A DNA stretch of 64,000 nucleotides, taken from positions 1-64,000 of the forward strand of contig JAIRJZ010000038.1 of NCBI GenBank assembly GCA_031260355.1, in the 5' to 3' direction. The DNA comes from Burkholderiales bacterium (GTDB lineage Bacteria > Pseudomonadota > Gammaproteobacteria > Burkholderiales > Casimicrobiaceae). This document shows, piece by piece, positions 56,480 through 64,000 of the stretch. The position numbers and the translations under genes are program-made. Position 1 is the stretch's first letter. Every line of letters begins with the position of its first letter. The notes beneath the pieces are model-generated. The model worked only from the letters and a program-made list of their open reading frames with translations. It was not told the DNA's origin and made no database searches.

Positions 56480-57396
56480 CACGGGATGGAACGATCAAGA
56501 CTTCGTAACCAGCGCGGCGCAACTTCCTCCAGCGCCGTCGGCGTGACCCCCAATTCGATCAGCGCGGTCGCTTTTTCATCGGGGCAAACGCTGTCCTTCT
56601 GCATCGACAGCCATTGATCGCGGGTCATCAACTGTCCGGGCAGGTGTTCGAGCAGCCATGCCTGCAAGGGCGCCAGCGCCGCCGGCGTCGAAAAAACCGG
56701 ACGCGGCGACCCTATCGTTTTTCCCAGCCAGCGCAGCAATTCGTCGAGTCGGTAAACACGCGGCCCGCCCAGCGGCAATGTCTTGCCGACGGTCGAGCCC
56801 CGCGACAATGCGCGGCAAAAAGCGTCGGCGACATCGCCCACATACACCGGCTGGAAGCGCGTCTGTGCCGACGGTACCGGCAACAGCGGCAGTCGCGGTA
56901 ACCAGCGCGCAAACAGGTTGAGAAAGCCGTCGTCAGGGCCGAAAACAACACTCGGCTGAAAAATCGTCCAGTGCAAATTCGATGTCCGCACCGCCGCTTC
57001 GCCCTCGCTCTTGCTGCGCAGATAATCGCTGGGCCCGGCCGGATCGGCGTTCAGCGCGCTCATGTGCAGCAGCCGCGTCACGCCGGCCTCGGCACAGGCC
57101 GCCACCACTTCCTGCGACAACAGTACATGGGTGCGGACGAAAGTCTGCCGCGGCGTTTCGCGGAGGATGCCGACCAGATTGATGACCGCCGCGCTGCCCG
57201 CCAACGCCTTCGTCAGTGGTGCCGCGTCGTACACATCAATCTCGCGCACATCGAGATCGGGCAGTGTCCACAGCGATTTGGTGTGTTCGCGCGTCCGCGT
57301 CAGCAAACGCACTGCATACCCCGCCCGCGCCAGCCGCACCGCCAGCGTCCGACCGATGAAGCCGCTGCCGCCCAGCACCGTAATGATTTTTATCAT
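56479..57396 (-). CDS. NAD(P)-binding SDR, NDUFA9-like
   Basis: Atypical short-chain dehydrogenase related to the complex I NDUFA9 accessory subunit family, commonly found near cca and slt in betaproteobacteria. The Rossmann motif VLGGSGFIGRTLAVRLA opens the protein; AVINLVGIL and the SDYLRSKSEGEAAV region stand where the active-site Tyr-x3-Lys lies (YLRSK). 305 residues. The ATG at 57396 overlaps the slt stop (ATGA), and the stop overlaps the cca start, so slt-this gene-cca form one coupled operon. Substrate unknown. Confidence 0.87.
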   Translation of the reverse strand: MIKIITVLGGSGFIGRTLAVRLARAGYAVRLLTRTREHTKSLWTLPDLDVREIDVYDAAPLTKALAGSAAVINLVGILRETPRQTFVRTHVLLSQEVVAACAEAGVTRLLHMSALNADPAGPSDYLRSKSEGEAAVRTSNLHWTIFQPSVVFGPDDGFLNLFARWLPRLPLLPVPSAQTRFQPVYVGDVADAFCRALSRGSTVGKTLPLGGPRVYRLDELLRWLGKTIGSPRPVFSTPAALAPLQAWLLEHLPGQLMTRDQWLSMQKDSVCPDEKATALIELGVTPTALEEVAPRWLRSLDRSIP

Positions 57397-59483
57397 GGCG
57401 CGCCCTCTTCCACGGCTGCCCGATCCGCCGGCAGTTGGTCGATCGCCGCTGTTTCGGCATCGACAACACCGCTCACAAGCTCCTGCGGCGGCGGCAAACG
57501 CGCCCATGCCAGCGCTTCCCGCAACAAAAACGTCTCGTTGCGCTGCTGCGCATACGCTTTGGCGTTGGCCAGAACTTTCTTGACGTAATCGCGCGTCTCA
57601 TCGAACGGGATCGACTCGACCCAGATATCGCCTTCGGTCGCCGTCCCGCCTTTGGTCACCGCTTTTGCGCGCCAGGATCGCGCCCGGCTCGGCCCAGCGT
57701 TGTACGCTGCCGCCGCCAGCGGCAACGACCCGTTCAGCCCATCGAGGCAATGCCTGAGATAAAACGCCCCGAAGTCGGCGTTGACGGTAGCGTCGTTGAG
57801 GCGCTCAATCCGGTAATCGGCCACGCCCCTTTGCTTCGCGACCCAGCGCGCCGTGCGCGGCATCAGTTGCATCAACCCGATCGCGCCGGCGCTCGATACG
57901 ATGTCGGGCACGAAGCGCGATTCCTGCCGCGCCACCGCGTAAAGCCAGTTCTCGTCAACGCCATGCGCCGCGCCGGCTTTCTGAAACGCGTCGGGAAACG
58001 GGCGCGGATAACGCAACGCCGAATCGGCCAGCACCGTCATTCGTTCGGCAGCGGCGATCGAGCGGTCGAGCAAGCCCTGCTGCGCCATCGCCTGCGCCGC
58101 CACCTGTAACCCGGTATCGTCGAGCGTACGCACCAGCGCCCGCCACTCGACCAGCATCTCGGCGCGCAAATCGAGTGCCTGGAGTTTGATGATCCGCTGC
58201 ACCGCGTCGCGCGTCAGAAAATCGCGTGTCGCCCCTAGCGGCACCAGCGCAGCAAAGGTAGGCGTGAGTGGTGCGTAGCTTTCATCGGCACCGACTGCCG
58301 CCAATCGCTCGTGCGCCAAAAAACCGTAATACGTCGGCTGCCCGGCCAGTTGCCGGTACAGTGTCTGCGCCTGTCGAAGGGCTTCCTCGTCCTTTCGCTG
58401 CTCCAGGCAACGCGCACGCCAGTAGCGCCACATCTCGTCGTCGCGCCTCACCGCCGGCAACGCCTCGATCGCCATCAACGCCGCTTCATAATCGCCCGCT
58501 CGCAACGCCGCCCGTATCCGCCAGGGTTGCTGCGTTTCGTCGAGCGCCGCATCGCCGGCCTCATTGAAGAAACGGTGGGCATCGGGGTGCAGATTGCGCG
58601 CCGCGTGGTACGCCAGTCGCACATTGCCGTATTCGCGATCCGCCTTCGGCCACTGGTCGCGCACCGCCACCCAGGCGCGGCGCGTTTGGTCAACCTCCTG
58701 ACGCGCCGCCCGTTCCAGCGCGTAGAACAACAACTCGCGCGCCCCTTTTTGTTGGGGCGTCGGTTTATCGCTCAGATATTTCAACGGCTGGCGCTCGGCG
58801 CGCGCAAACGTCCGCTCATCGGAACGCTGCGCCGCCGGCAGTCTCTGCCACAACGCCCGCGCCAGCGGCATGTTCGCCGCCTGCACCGCCAGCAGATAAC
58901 GCGCCCGGATGTCGTCATCGGTCAGCAGCTTTTTCGCCTGCATCGCCTCGAACACCGGCGCACAGGATTCCGGCATGGTTCTGCCGGTCAACCACAGCGC
59001 TTTCCCTGCCGCCAGCGCGCCGTCGCCATCGCGCTGAAAGCGGTACTGGATGCCATAACAAGAAAGCTCGGCATCTTCCTCCATCGGCGGGTAATCGATC
59101 GCAAAAGTCGCCCAGTCCTGCGCTTTCCCCAGCGCCTTCAGCCAAGCGCGCTGCAACTGTGGCGCCAGCGGCGTATCGGTCGCCTGCTTGAGAAACGCAT
59201 GAATCTCGGCTTCGAACTGCCTTGGCGGCATTTTGTCGAGCGCAACGCGCAGCCGCCAATAAGCAACGTAGGGTGCCAACACATGGTCGGTCGGATTCAG
59301 TCGGTCGAACGCCGCCAGATCGCGTGCGTCATAAGCCACCTTGGCGGCGATGATCGCGGCATCGCCAGCCAAGACCGGTTTGCCGGTCTGCGGTATGCCC
59401 GTTGCCGCCAAACATCCCGCCAGCAACGCCACCCCCGCTTTTGCCGACCACCGCGCTCCCGAAAAAAACTTTTGTTGCCGCAT
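57393..59483 (-). CDS. slt: Soluble lytic murein transglycosylase
   Basis: Periplasmic enzyme cleaving peptidoglycan to 1,6-anhydro-muropeptides. After a signal peptide (AGVALLAGCLAATGIP) comes the long alpha-helical U/L superhelix, then the catalytic C-domain with the general acid Glu in VARQESRFVPDIVSSAGAIGLMQLMP and the AAYNAGPSRARSW motif. The GCLAA context could be a lipobox, though spacing is not ideal. 696 residues, slightly longer than E. coli Slt70. First gene of the slt-cca operon. Confidence 0.94.
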   Translation of the reverse strand: MRQQKFFSGARWSAKAGVALLAGCLAATGIPQTGKPVLAGDAAIIAAKVAYDARDLAAFDRLNPTDHVLAPYVAYWRLRVALDKMPPRQFEAEIHAFLKQATDTPLAPQLQRAWLKALGKAQDWATFAIDYPPMEEDAELSCYGIQYRFQRDGDGALAAGKALWLTGRTMPESCAPVFEAMQAKKLLTDDDIRARYLLAVQAANMPLARALWQRLPAAQRSDERTFARAERQPLKYLSDKPTPQQKGARELLFYALERAARQEVDQTRRAWVAVRDQWPKADREYGNVRLAYHAARNLHPDAHRFFNEAGDAALDETQQPWRIRAALRAGDYEAALMAIEALPAVRRDDEMWRYWRARCLEQRKDEEALRQAQTLYRQLAGQPTYYGFLAHERLAAVGADESYAPLTPTFAALVPLGATRDFLTRDAVQRIIKLQALDLRAEMLVEWRALVRTLDDTGLQVAAQAMAQQGLLDRSIAAAERMTVLADSALRYPRPFPDAFQKAGAAHGVDENWLYAVARQESRFVPDIVSSAGAIGLMQLMPRTARWVAKQRGVADYRIERLNDATVNADFGAFYLRHCLDGLNGSLPLAAAAYNAGPSRARSWRAKAVTKGGTATEGDIWVESIPFDETRDYVKKVLANAKAYAQQRNETFLLREALAWARLPPPQELVSGVVDAETAAIDQLPADRAAVEEGAP

Positions 59484-59631
59484 CGCTCTTACCTTTTCAC
59501 CTTAGCTTTAATAACATGCCATTGTCTGAAAGGCAAACCGGCGGTGTTAGAAATGTGTTCATCAACACAGGTAGAATGCGTTATTGACCTTTTTTATTTC
59601 ACTTTTCTCCTTCATTTTTGTTTTCCCCTTT

Positions 59632-60930
59632 ATGACGCCGACGCCGACTTCTCTTCTTTCCTCCGCTGACGACCTTCCCGGCAACGGCATTGACGATGGT
59701 TTCGGTGAACCGCTCGATGTCGAAACCAGGCCGCTGGATCATTCGGCAGCGCCGCTGCCGCCCGGCAGTTGGTTGGCGGTTCTGGGCGGTGGTCAGTTGG
59801 GGACGATGTTTTGTCGGGCCGCGCAGCGGCTGGGCTACCGCGTGGCGGCGATCGACCCCGACCCCAACGCGCCGATTGCCGCCGTTGCCGACAAGCTGTG
59901 GACAGCGCCGTATCAAGACGAAAAAACACTGCAAGCGATCAGTGAATTGGCGCAAGCCGCCACCATCGAATTCGAGAACATCCCCTACGCGGCGCCGGCG
60001 CATCTGGCGATGCACATGCCGGTGCGCCCCGCCGCCGACAGCATTGCCATCGCCCAAAGCCGCGTCCAGGAAAAAATGTTTTTCGCGCGCCACGGCTTGC
60101 CGGTCGTTCCGTTCATCGTGCTGCACGGCGGCGACGATCTTTCGTCTCCGCTTCCTCGGCACCTGTTTCCGGGACGCCTCAAAACCGCGCGCCTCGGTTA
60201 CGATGGCAAGGGACAATGCGCCATCACCGCACCCGAGCAAATCGCCGACGCTTTCCGGCAACTCGGCAATGTTTCCTGTGTGCTCGAACAACAGGTGCAA
60301 CTGAAGTGCGAAATTTCGGTGTTGATCGCCCGCGATGCGCAAGGCAATACCGTGTTGTGGCCGGTCGCCGAAAACATTCACCGTGACGGCATCCTCGATG
60401 TTACCCTCGTGCCGGCGCGCGTCAGCGCCGCCGTCGCGCAGACCGCCTGCGAACACGCGCGTCGCGTCGTCGAAAACATGAATTACCGCGGTGTGCTGTG
60501 CATCGAGTTTTTTGTTGATGCCGAGGACAACCTCTACCTCAACGAAATGGCGCCGCGCCCGCACAACTCCGGCCACCACACAATCGAATCGTGCGTCACC
60601 TCGCAGTTTGAGCAACAGGCGCGGATCATCGCCGACCTGCCGCTCGGCGACACCTCGCAAAAAACACCGGCGGTAATGCTCAACCTGCTCGGTGACTTGT
60701 GGTTTCCCGATGACGCTCCCGGCAATGACACGCCGCGCGAACCGGACTGGAACGCACTGCTCGCCGGCAGCGGCGCCCATCTGCATTTGTACGGCAAGAA
60801 AGAAGCGCGGCGCGGCCGCAAAATGGGGCATATCACCTGCTGCGCCGCGACGTTGCCCGACGCTTTGCATACCGCGCAGCGTTTGCGTAAAGCGTTGCGT
60901 CTGCCGGAACTGGACAGCCTTTGCCCATGA
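59632..60930 (+). CDS. purK: N5-carboxyaminoimidazole ribonucleotide synthase
   Basis: ATP-grasp ligase of purine synthesis that carboxylates AIR. AVLGGGQLGTMFCRAAQRLGY, FENIPYAAPAHL, RLGYDGKGQCAI, FFVDAEDNLYLNEMAPRPHNSGHHTIE are clear. An unusual 45-residue N-terminal lead precedes the conserved core; ATG 59632 is used. It lacks an obvious ribosome site and the frame is open to a TTG at 59584. The usual partner purE is not adjacent upstream, where slt is divergent. Confidence 0.95.
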   Translation: MTPTPTSLLSSADDLPGNGIDDGFGEPLDVETRPLDHSAAPLPPGSWLAVLGGGQLGTMFCRAAQRLGYRVAAIDPDPNAPIAAVADKLWTAPYQDEKTLQAISELAQAATIEFENIPYAAPAHLAMHMPVRPAADSIAIAQSRVQEKMFFARHGLPVVPFIVLHGGDDLSSPLPRHLFPGRLKTARLGYDGKGQCAITAPEQIADAFRQLGNVSCVLEQQVQLKCEISVLIARDAQGNTVLWPVAENIHRDGILDVTLVPARVSAAVAQTACEHARRVVENMNYRGVLCIEFFVDAEDNLYLNEMAPRPHNSGHHTIESCVTSQFEQQARIIADLPLGDTSQKTPAVMLNLLGDLWFPDDAPGNDTPREPDWNALLAGSGAHLHLYGKKEARRGRKMGHITCCAATLPDALHTAQRLRKALRLPELDSLCP

Positions 60931-60984
60931 TCGCCACGCTTTATTTTCTACTTTCCCTCAAAGGCAGAGGGGAAGAAAAGTGTG

Positions 60985-61181
60985 CACGGTTGAATGGAAA
61001 ACGCTCTCTGAGGCGGTTTTGATTCAAGCAAACACCTCTGGATTCCCGCTTTCGCGGGAATGACGGGAATGGCAGGTATCAGACAACGCCCGCAGTTGAA
61101 ACATCCGCAGTTGAGAAAACCCTTGTTGCTATCGAGAAAAGCCGTGGATGGTTGCGTCATTCCCGCGAAAGCGGGAATCCA
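60985..61181. repeat. Paired inverted repeats in the purK-thioredoxin gap
   Basis: The 292-base gap 60931-61222 has no gene. GGATTCCCGCTTTCGCGGGAATGACG (core 61042-61061) and its reverse copy at 61156-61181 form a large inverted pair. Just before the first lies GCGGTTTTGATTCAAGC, an inverted copy of the tail that follows the palindromes at 0.9 and 62.7 kb. Confidence 0.7.
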
Positions 61182-61222
61182 GAAAAACTTCTTCCGTATC
61201 GTTTAAATCAAAAATGCAATAA

Positions 61223-61621
61223 ATGAAAAACGTCACCGTTTACCTTGCCCAGCACTGGCCGGAGTTGCAACAGCGCCGCCAAACGCTCGGCGAAAACGCG
61301 CTGCTCGCCGTCTGCCTGTGTGCCGAATGGTGCACGGTCTGCCGCGATTTCAAGAAGGCGTATCACGCGCTGGCGCAACAGCATCCGGAAACGCTGTTTG
61401 CTTATCTCGACATTGAAGACGACGAAGCGTTTATCGGCGCACTTGAACTCGACGACTTTCCGACCCTTGCCGTGTTTCGCGGCGACGCACTCATCCATTT
61501 CGGCGTCGTCAAAGCAAAGGGTGACAACATCGTTCAGCTTTTGCGAAGGCTAGTCACAGCGCCATCGCTGACCCCGCCGCCGGCGTTGCAGCCGTTGTGT
61601 GATGCCGTTAAAACTTGTTAA
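61223..61621 (+). CDS. Thioredoxin-fold protein with WCTVC motif
   Basis: Cytoplasmic (no signal peptide) thioredoxin-like protein of 132 residues. LAVCLCAEWCTVCRDFKKAY carries the redox motif CTVC, with YLDIEDDEAFIGALELDDFPTLAVFRGDALIHFG giving the cis-Pro loop (FPT). Probable disulfide reductase or chaperone of unknown target. The stop codon TAA lies inside the left tip of the following inverted-repeat element. Confidence 0.82.
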   Translation: MKNVTVYLAQHWPELQQRRQTLGENALLAVCLCAEWCTVCRDFKKAYHALAQQHPETLFAYLDIEDDEAFIGALELDDFPTLAVFRGDALIHFGVVKAKGDNIVQLLRRLVTAPSLTPPPALQPLCDAVKTC

Positions 61622-61950
61622 CCGCAAAGAACGCAAAGATCACAAAAAACTTTTGGAGCTTCAGCGCCGTCATTCCGAAGGCGGGAATCCGGCGTCGTTG
61701 ATTGCGCTCACTCCGTCATTCTGCGCGGAGTGAAGCGAAGTCGCAGAATCCACAACGCAAAGCGCATCTGGTTTCCAAACGCAGCGCTCTCAATAAATGC
61801 GCTGCGCGTGCGACCCTCAACGGCACGAACAACCACAAACCCCATCCCAAGCGAAAGCGCCGCCCTCTCCCGCATGCAGGCGAGGGGAGAAAAGCGTCTG
61901 CGCGAAAGAAGCGAAATTTTCTTTGAGATCTTTGCGTTCTTTGCGGTTAA
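61618..61950. mobile_element. MITE-like element with 24-bp inverted tips carrying both neighbours' stops
   Basis: TTAACCGCAAAGAACGCAAAG... at 61618-61641 is exactly mirrored at 61927-61950. The 333-bp unit has no gene; inside lie CGTCATTCC...GGAATCC-type repeats and a CCCTCTCCCGCATGCAGGCGAGGGGAG palindrome at 61860-61885, so repeats are nested. TAA in each tip serves as the stop codon of the gene on that side. A diverged pair of the same tip motif bounds 34.52-34.68 kb. Confidence 0.65.
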
Positions 61951-62669
61951 TTTGCCTCCAACACCCGCACCGCTTCAACGAGGTAACGCTGCCGGTTGTC
62001 CCGCGCCAGAGCGTCGAACGGGTAACACGTCACCAGCGTCAGCCTTGCTTCTTCGGTCGCCAGCGGCAACGAGAAGTCGGCATCGACGACACGAATGCGC
62101 CAAACGCGATAGCGAAACGTTTTTCCCTGCGCGTTTTCGACCTCGAGCACATCGCTGACCGCCAGCTCCTTGAGAAAACGGAAATGCGTATCGCGGTGCG
62201 CGATGATCACGCTGTTGCCGCCGCCTTCGCTTTTTTCTTCGGCACCCGGCATCGCCGAATCTTCGCGCCAGCCCGGGCCCCAGGCGATGGTGCGGCCATT
62301 GGCGCCCCGCAATATCAACGTCCCCTCTCCCAGCGCCGGCGCCGATAACCGCGCCACCGGCACGGTATCGGCCCACGGCCATGGCTTGACCGCCGCCTGC
62401 GTTTGTTGCGTTTGCGTCCAGGCACGCTCCAGCAACACCTGCCCGAGCCATGCCTTGGCGTGGATGTAACCGGCGTTGCCGAGCCACCACAGCCCCAATG
62501 CCACCGCCAACCACGCCGCAACCTCCCGCGCCCGCCTGCGCGTTTTCCGGAAAAAGCAACCGGCCCGCCATCTACCGCGTCTCTCTTCTCTCGTTGACGG
62601 GCCGGTTATTCGGCTCTCGGTGGAAAACAACCGAAAGCACTCGACAGGAAGCAGCAGCCGTTCGTTCAT
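61947..62669 (-). CDS. Sortase (proteobacterial type)
   Basis: Membrane-anchored transpeptidase that attaches a partner protein. A basic N-terminus and one helix (VAAWLAVALGLWWLGNAGYIHA) are followed by the sortase barrel; catalytic His in IIAHRDTHFRFLKEL (H158), Cys in TLVTCYPF (C215) and Arg in DNRQRYL (R226 or R228). 240 residues. The upstream same-strand gene encodes a vWA protein with an LPxxG-like tail, the arrangement described for the marine proteobacterial sortase and its target. The first codon is uncertain because about 40 residues precede the helix. The stop is inside an inverted-repeat tip. Confidence 0.88.
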   Translation of the reverse strand: MNERLLLPVECFRLFSTESRITGPSTREERRGRWRAGCFFRKTRRRAREVAAWLAVALGLWWLGNAGYIHAKAWLGQVLLERAWTQTQQTQAAVKPWPWADTVPVARLSAPALGEGTLILRGANGRTIAWGPGWREDSAMPGAEEKSEGGGNSVIIAHRDTHFRFLKELAVSDVLEVENAQGKTFRYRVWRIRVVDADFSLPLATEEARLTLVTCYPFDALARDNRQRYLVEAVRVLEAN

Positions 62670-62717
62670 GACCGAATCCCCTCTCCAACAATTTCTCTGC
62701 CCGGAATCTGTCGCATC

Positions 62718-62797
62718 CTCTCTCCCGCAAGCGGGAGAGAGGAACAGAGCGCAGCATGCCCTCGCAGGAAGGTGTTCACTTGAATCAAAGCCGTTCT
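62718..62797. repeat. Palindromic repeat with conserved tail between sortase and its target
   Basis: Core CCTCTCTCCCGCAAGCGGGAGAGAGG followed by CATGCCCTCGCAGGAAGGTG and ATCAAAGCCGTTCTA. The tail matches the copy at 1.0 kb at most positions, showing the repeat unit includes about 50 bases beyond the palindrome. Confidence 0.8.
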
Positions 62798-64000
62798 AAT
62801 ACCCATGACGCCCAACCTGTCGCCGCTTCAGACCCAAAGCCAACCCCAACGCCAGCGCGCCACCCAGCAATTGCCAGGTTGCCGGTGTCGCGCCCGCCGG
62901 CAAGTTCGCCATCGACGCGACCATTCCGTGCGGCGCCGCCGGCGCCAGCGCCGTTTTTTCCATCACCATGTCGGCAGGAAGGCTCGGCGTCACATCAACG
63001 GCCACCAGGCTGGTGAAGCGGCTGACCAGATGGTGCTTCAGCGCCAGTTGCACGGCTTCATCGCGCACCGTCTCCGAGCCGCCTTGGCGACGGCTTTCAT
63101 CGAGCAACGCCTCGATCTTGCGGCGCGCCCACATCGCGGCGATGCCGGATGTCGGTACCGCGTCGGTGAGCGCCAGCGTACTGTGCCAGCCTTTTCCCTG
63201 TACCGCGCCCTGCAATGTCAGCGTGCCCCGCTTCGTGCTCGCCGCCGCTTTGCCGATGATGATCACCGGCTCTCCCTGATACAAATCGCCGATCGCCGCC
63301 GGCCACCTGTCAACCGCCATCGGCCACTGCGCTTTCACATCGGTCAACGCCGGCGATTCCAGTTTTTGGAACAGCGCCGCCATTTTTTCGCCGACCTCGT
63401 GAAGGTCGCTGATGAACGTGAACGTACCGCGACCAAACTCCGCCGCGCGATTCATGAAGTAAGCGTTCGGCGCCGACCCAATGCCGACGGTGAACAGGCG
63501 CCGCGCGTTCAGTCGCTCATGGATCAAATCGAACAACTGCTCCTCATTGTCGATCGCGCCGTCGGTCAGAAACACCACTTGCCCGATCATGCCCGGCGTC
63601 GGCGGCGCTTCGAGCGCCCGCTTCAGCGCCGGGTACACTTCCGTGCCACCGTCGGCGCGCAGCTTCGACACGAACAAATGCGCTTTTTTGAGCGACATCG
63701 CGTCAACCGCCACCGGCGCAGCGAACAGCGGTTTCGTCGTCAAGTTGAATTCGATGACGTTGAAAAAATCGCCCGACTGTAACCGCTCCAGCGCCATCAG
63801 CAACGCGTCTTTCGCCTGCCTGATCGACGCGCCTTCCATCGAGCCGGACGTGTCGATAATGAAGGTGACTTCGCGCGGCAACCGAACGGTTGTCGTCGGT
63901 TCGCTGGCCGGCATCAGCATCAGATACCAGTAGTCCTCGCCGGCAAACCGTTCGGTGAACAACGCCGCCTGCGGCGCTTGTCCGGTTTGCGGTGTCCAGG
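62796..64000 (-). CDS. vWA-domain sortase target protein (5' end outside window)
   Basis: Exported adhesion-like protein, substrate of the adjacent sortase. The frame is open to the window edge, so the N-terminus (in relatives, a signal peptide and a VIT domain) is missing. Visible: a vWA domain starting EVTFIIDTSGSMEG with intact MIDAS residues DTSGS, QVVFLTDGAIDNEEQ, and a mid-region. The C-terminus has the sorting layout: NLPAGATPATW, a hydrophobic helix, then KRRQVGRHGY. LPAGA departs from LPxTG but fits this gene pair. Truncation is only by the window. Confidence 0.88.
   Translation of the reverse strand, partial: WTPQTGQAPQAALFTERFAGEDYWYLMLMPASEPTTTVRLPREVTFIIDTSGSMEGASIRQAKDALLMALERLQSGDFFNVIEFNLTTKPLFAAPVAVDAMSLKKAHLFVSKLRADGGTEVYPALKRALEAPPTPGMIGQVVFLTDGAIDNEEQLFDLIHERLNARRLFTVGIGSAPNAYFMNRAAEFGRGTFTFISDLHEVGEKMAALFQKLESPALTDVKAQWPMAVDRWPAAIGDLYQGEPVIIIGKAAASTKRGTLTLQGAVQGKGWHSTLALTDAVPTSGIAAMWARRKIEALLDESRRQGGSETVRDEAVQLALKHHLVSRFTSLVAVDVTPSLPADMVMEKTALAPAAPHGMVASMANLPAGATPATWQLLGGALALGLALGLKRRQVGRHGY

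Overview
The window reads as one chromosomal segment of a Gram-negative betaproteobacterium with fairly high GC. It resembles Rhodocyclales in its mix of genes: a porin of the PorB/OmpC type, metX-metW, a ptsI-ptsH-manX regulatory PTS, a TopB with a topoisomerase-I-like tail, an IPTL-CTERM-like protein and a MenA. The order-level assignment is inference. I see no rRNA, tRNA or CRISPR array. The coding content is mostly housekeeping, broken up by many short repeats.

Layout. 0.1-0.9 kb: an IS1-family element whose transposase is read through a -1 slippery site. 1.1-3.2 kb: a secreted protein of unknown function and a small lipoprotein. 3.3-16.1 kb: a complete-looking type II secretion cluster on the minus strand (gspE-F-G-H-I-J-K-L-M-C-D in transcription order); GspE, GspL and GspD carry long Pro-rich low-complexity segments. 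16.2-23.6 kb: hemL, topB, a Doc/AbrB-type toxin-antitoxin pair, dprA and a LysM protein. 23.7-25.9 kb: def, fmt and an Rrf2/NsrR-like regulator. 25.9-27.9 kb: metX-metW behind a SAM-II riboswitch with an intrinsic terminator. 28-30.8 kb: a YD-like lipoprotein, a MITE-like insertion, menA and a CPBP-family membrane protein. 30.8-42.2 kb, minus strand: ptsI-ptsH-manX, gshB, glmU-glmS, dedA, and yajC-secD-secF. 42.2-46.7 kb: a secreted Gly-rich protein sits between yajC and queA-tgt, which are usually adjacent to it. 46.9-50.3 kb: cupin, MoeB/ThiF, an unknown protein, slmA and argB. 50.5-53.5 kb: a WbpM/CapD-like dehydratase and a WbpL/WecA-like transferase for surface polysaccharide. 53.7-60.9 kb: porin, slt-NDUFA9-like-cca, and purK. 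61-64 kb: a thioredoxin-like protein and a sortase with its vWA-domain substrate; the substrate gene runs off the window.

The most distinctive feature is a family of short GC-rich palindromic repeats (cores of the type CCCTCTCCC...GGGAGAGGG and CCCCTTGAAGGGG). They lie between genes and, in three cases, inside reading frames: at the 3' end of queA, the 5' end of moeB and the interior of cca. In each case they keep the frame open and add about 30-43 residues. Two further insertions have inverted-repeat tips that contribute stop codons to neighbouring genes: a TA-flanked MITE-like element after the 28 kb lipoprotein, and a 24-bp inverted-repeat element between the thioredoxin-like and sortase genes. 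Together with the IS1 element, this points to a genome shaped by small non-autonomous repeats.
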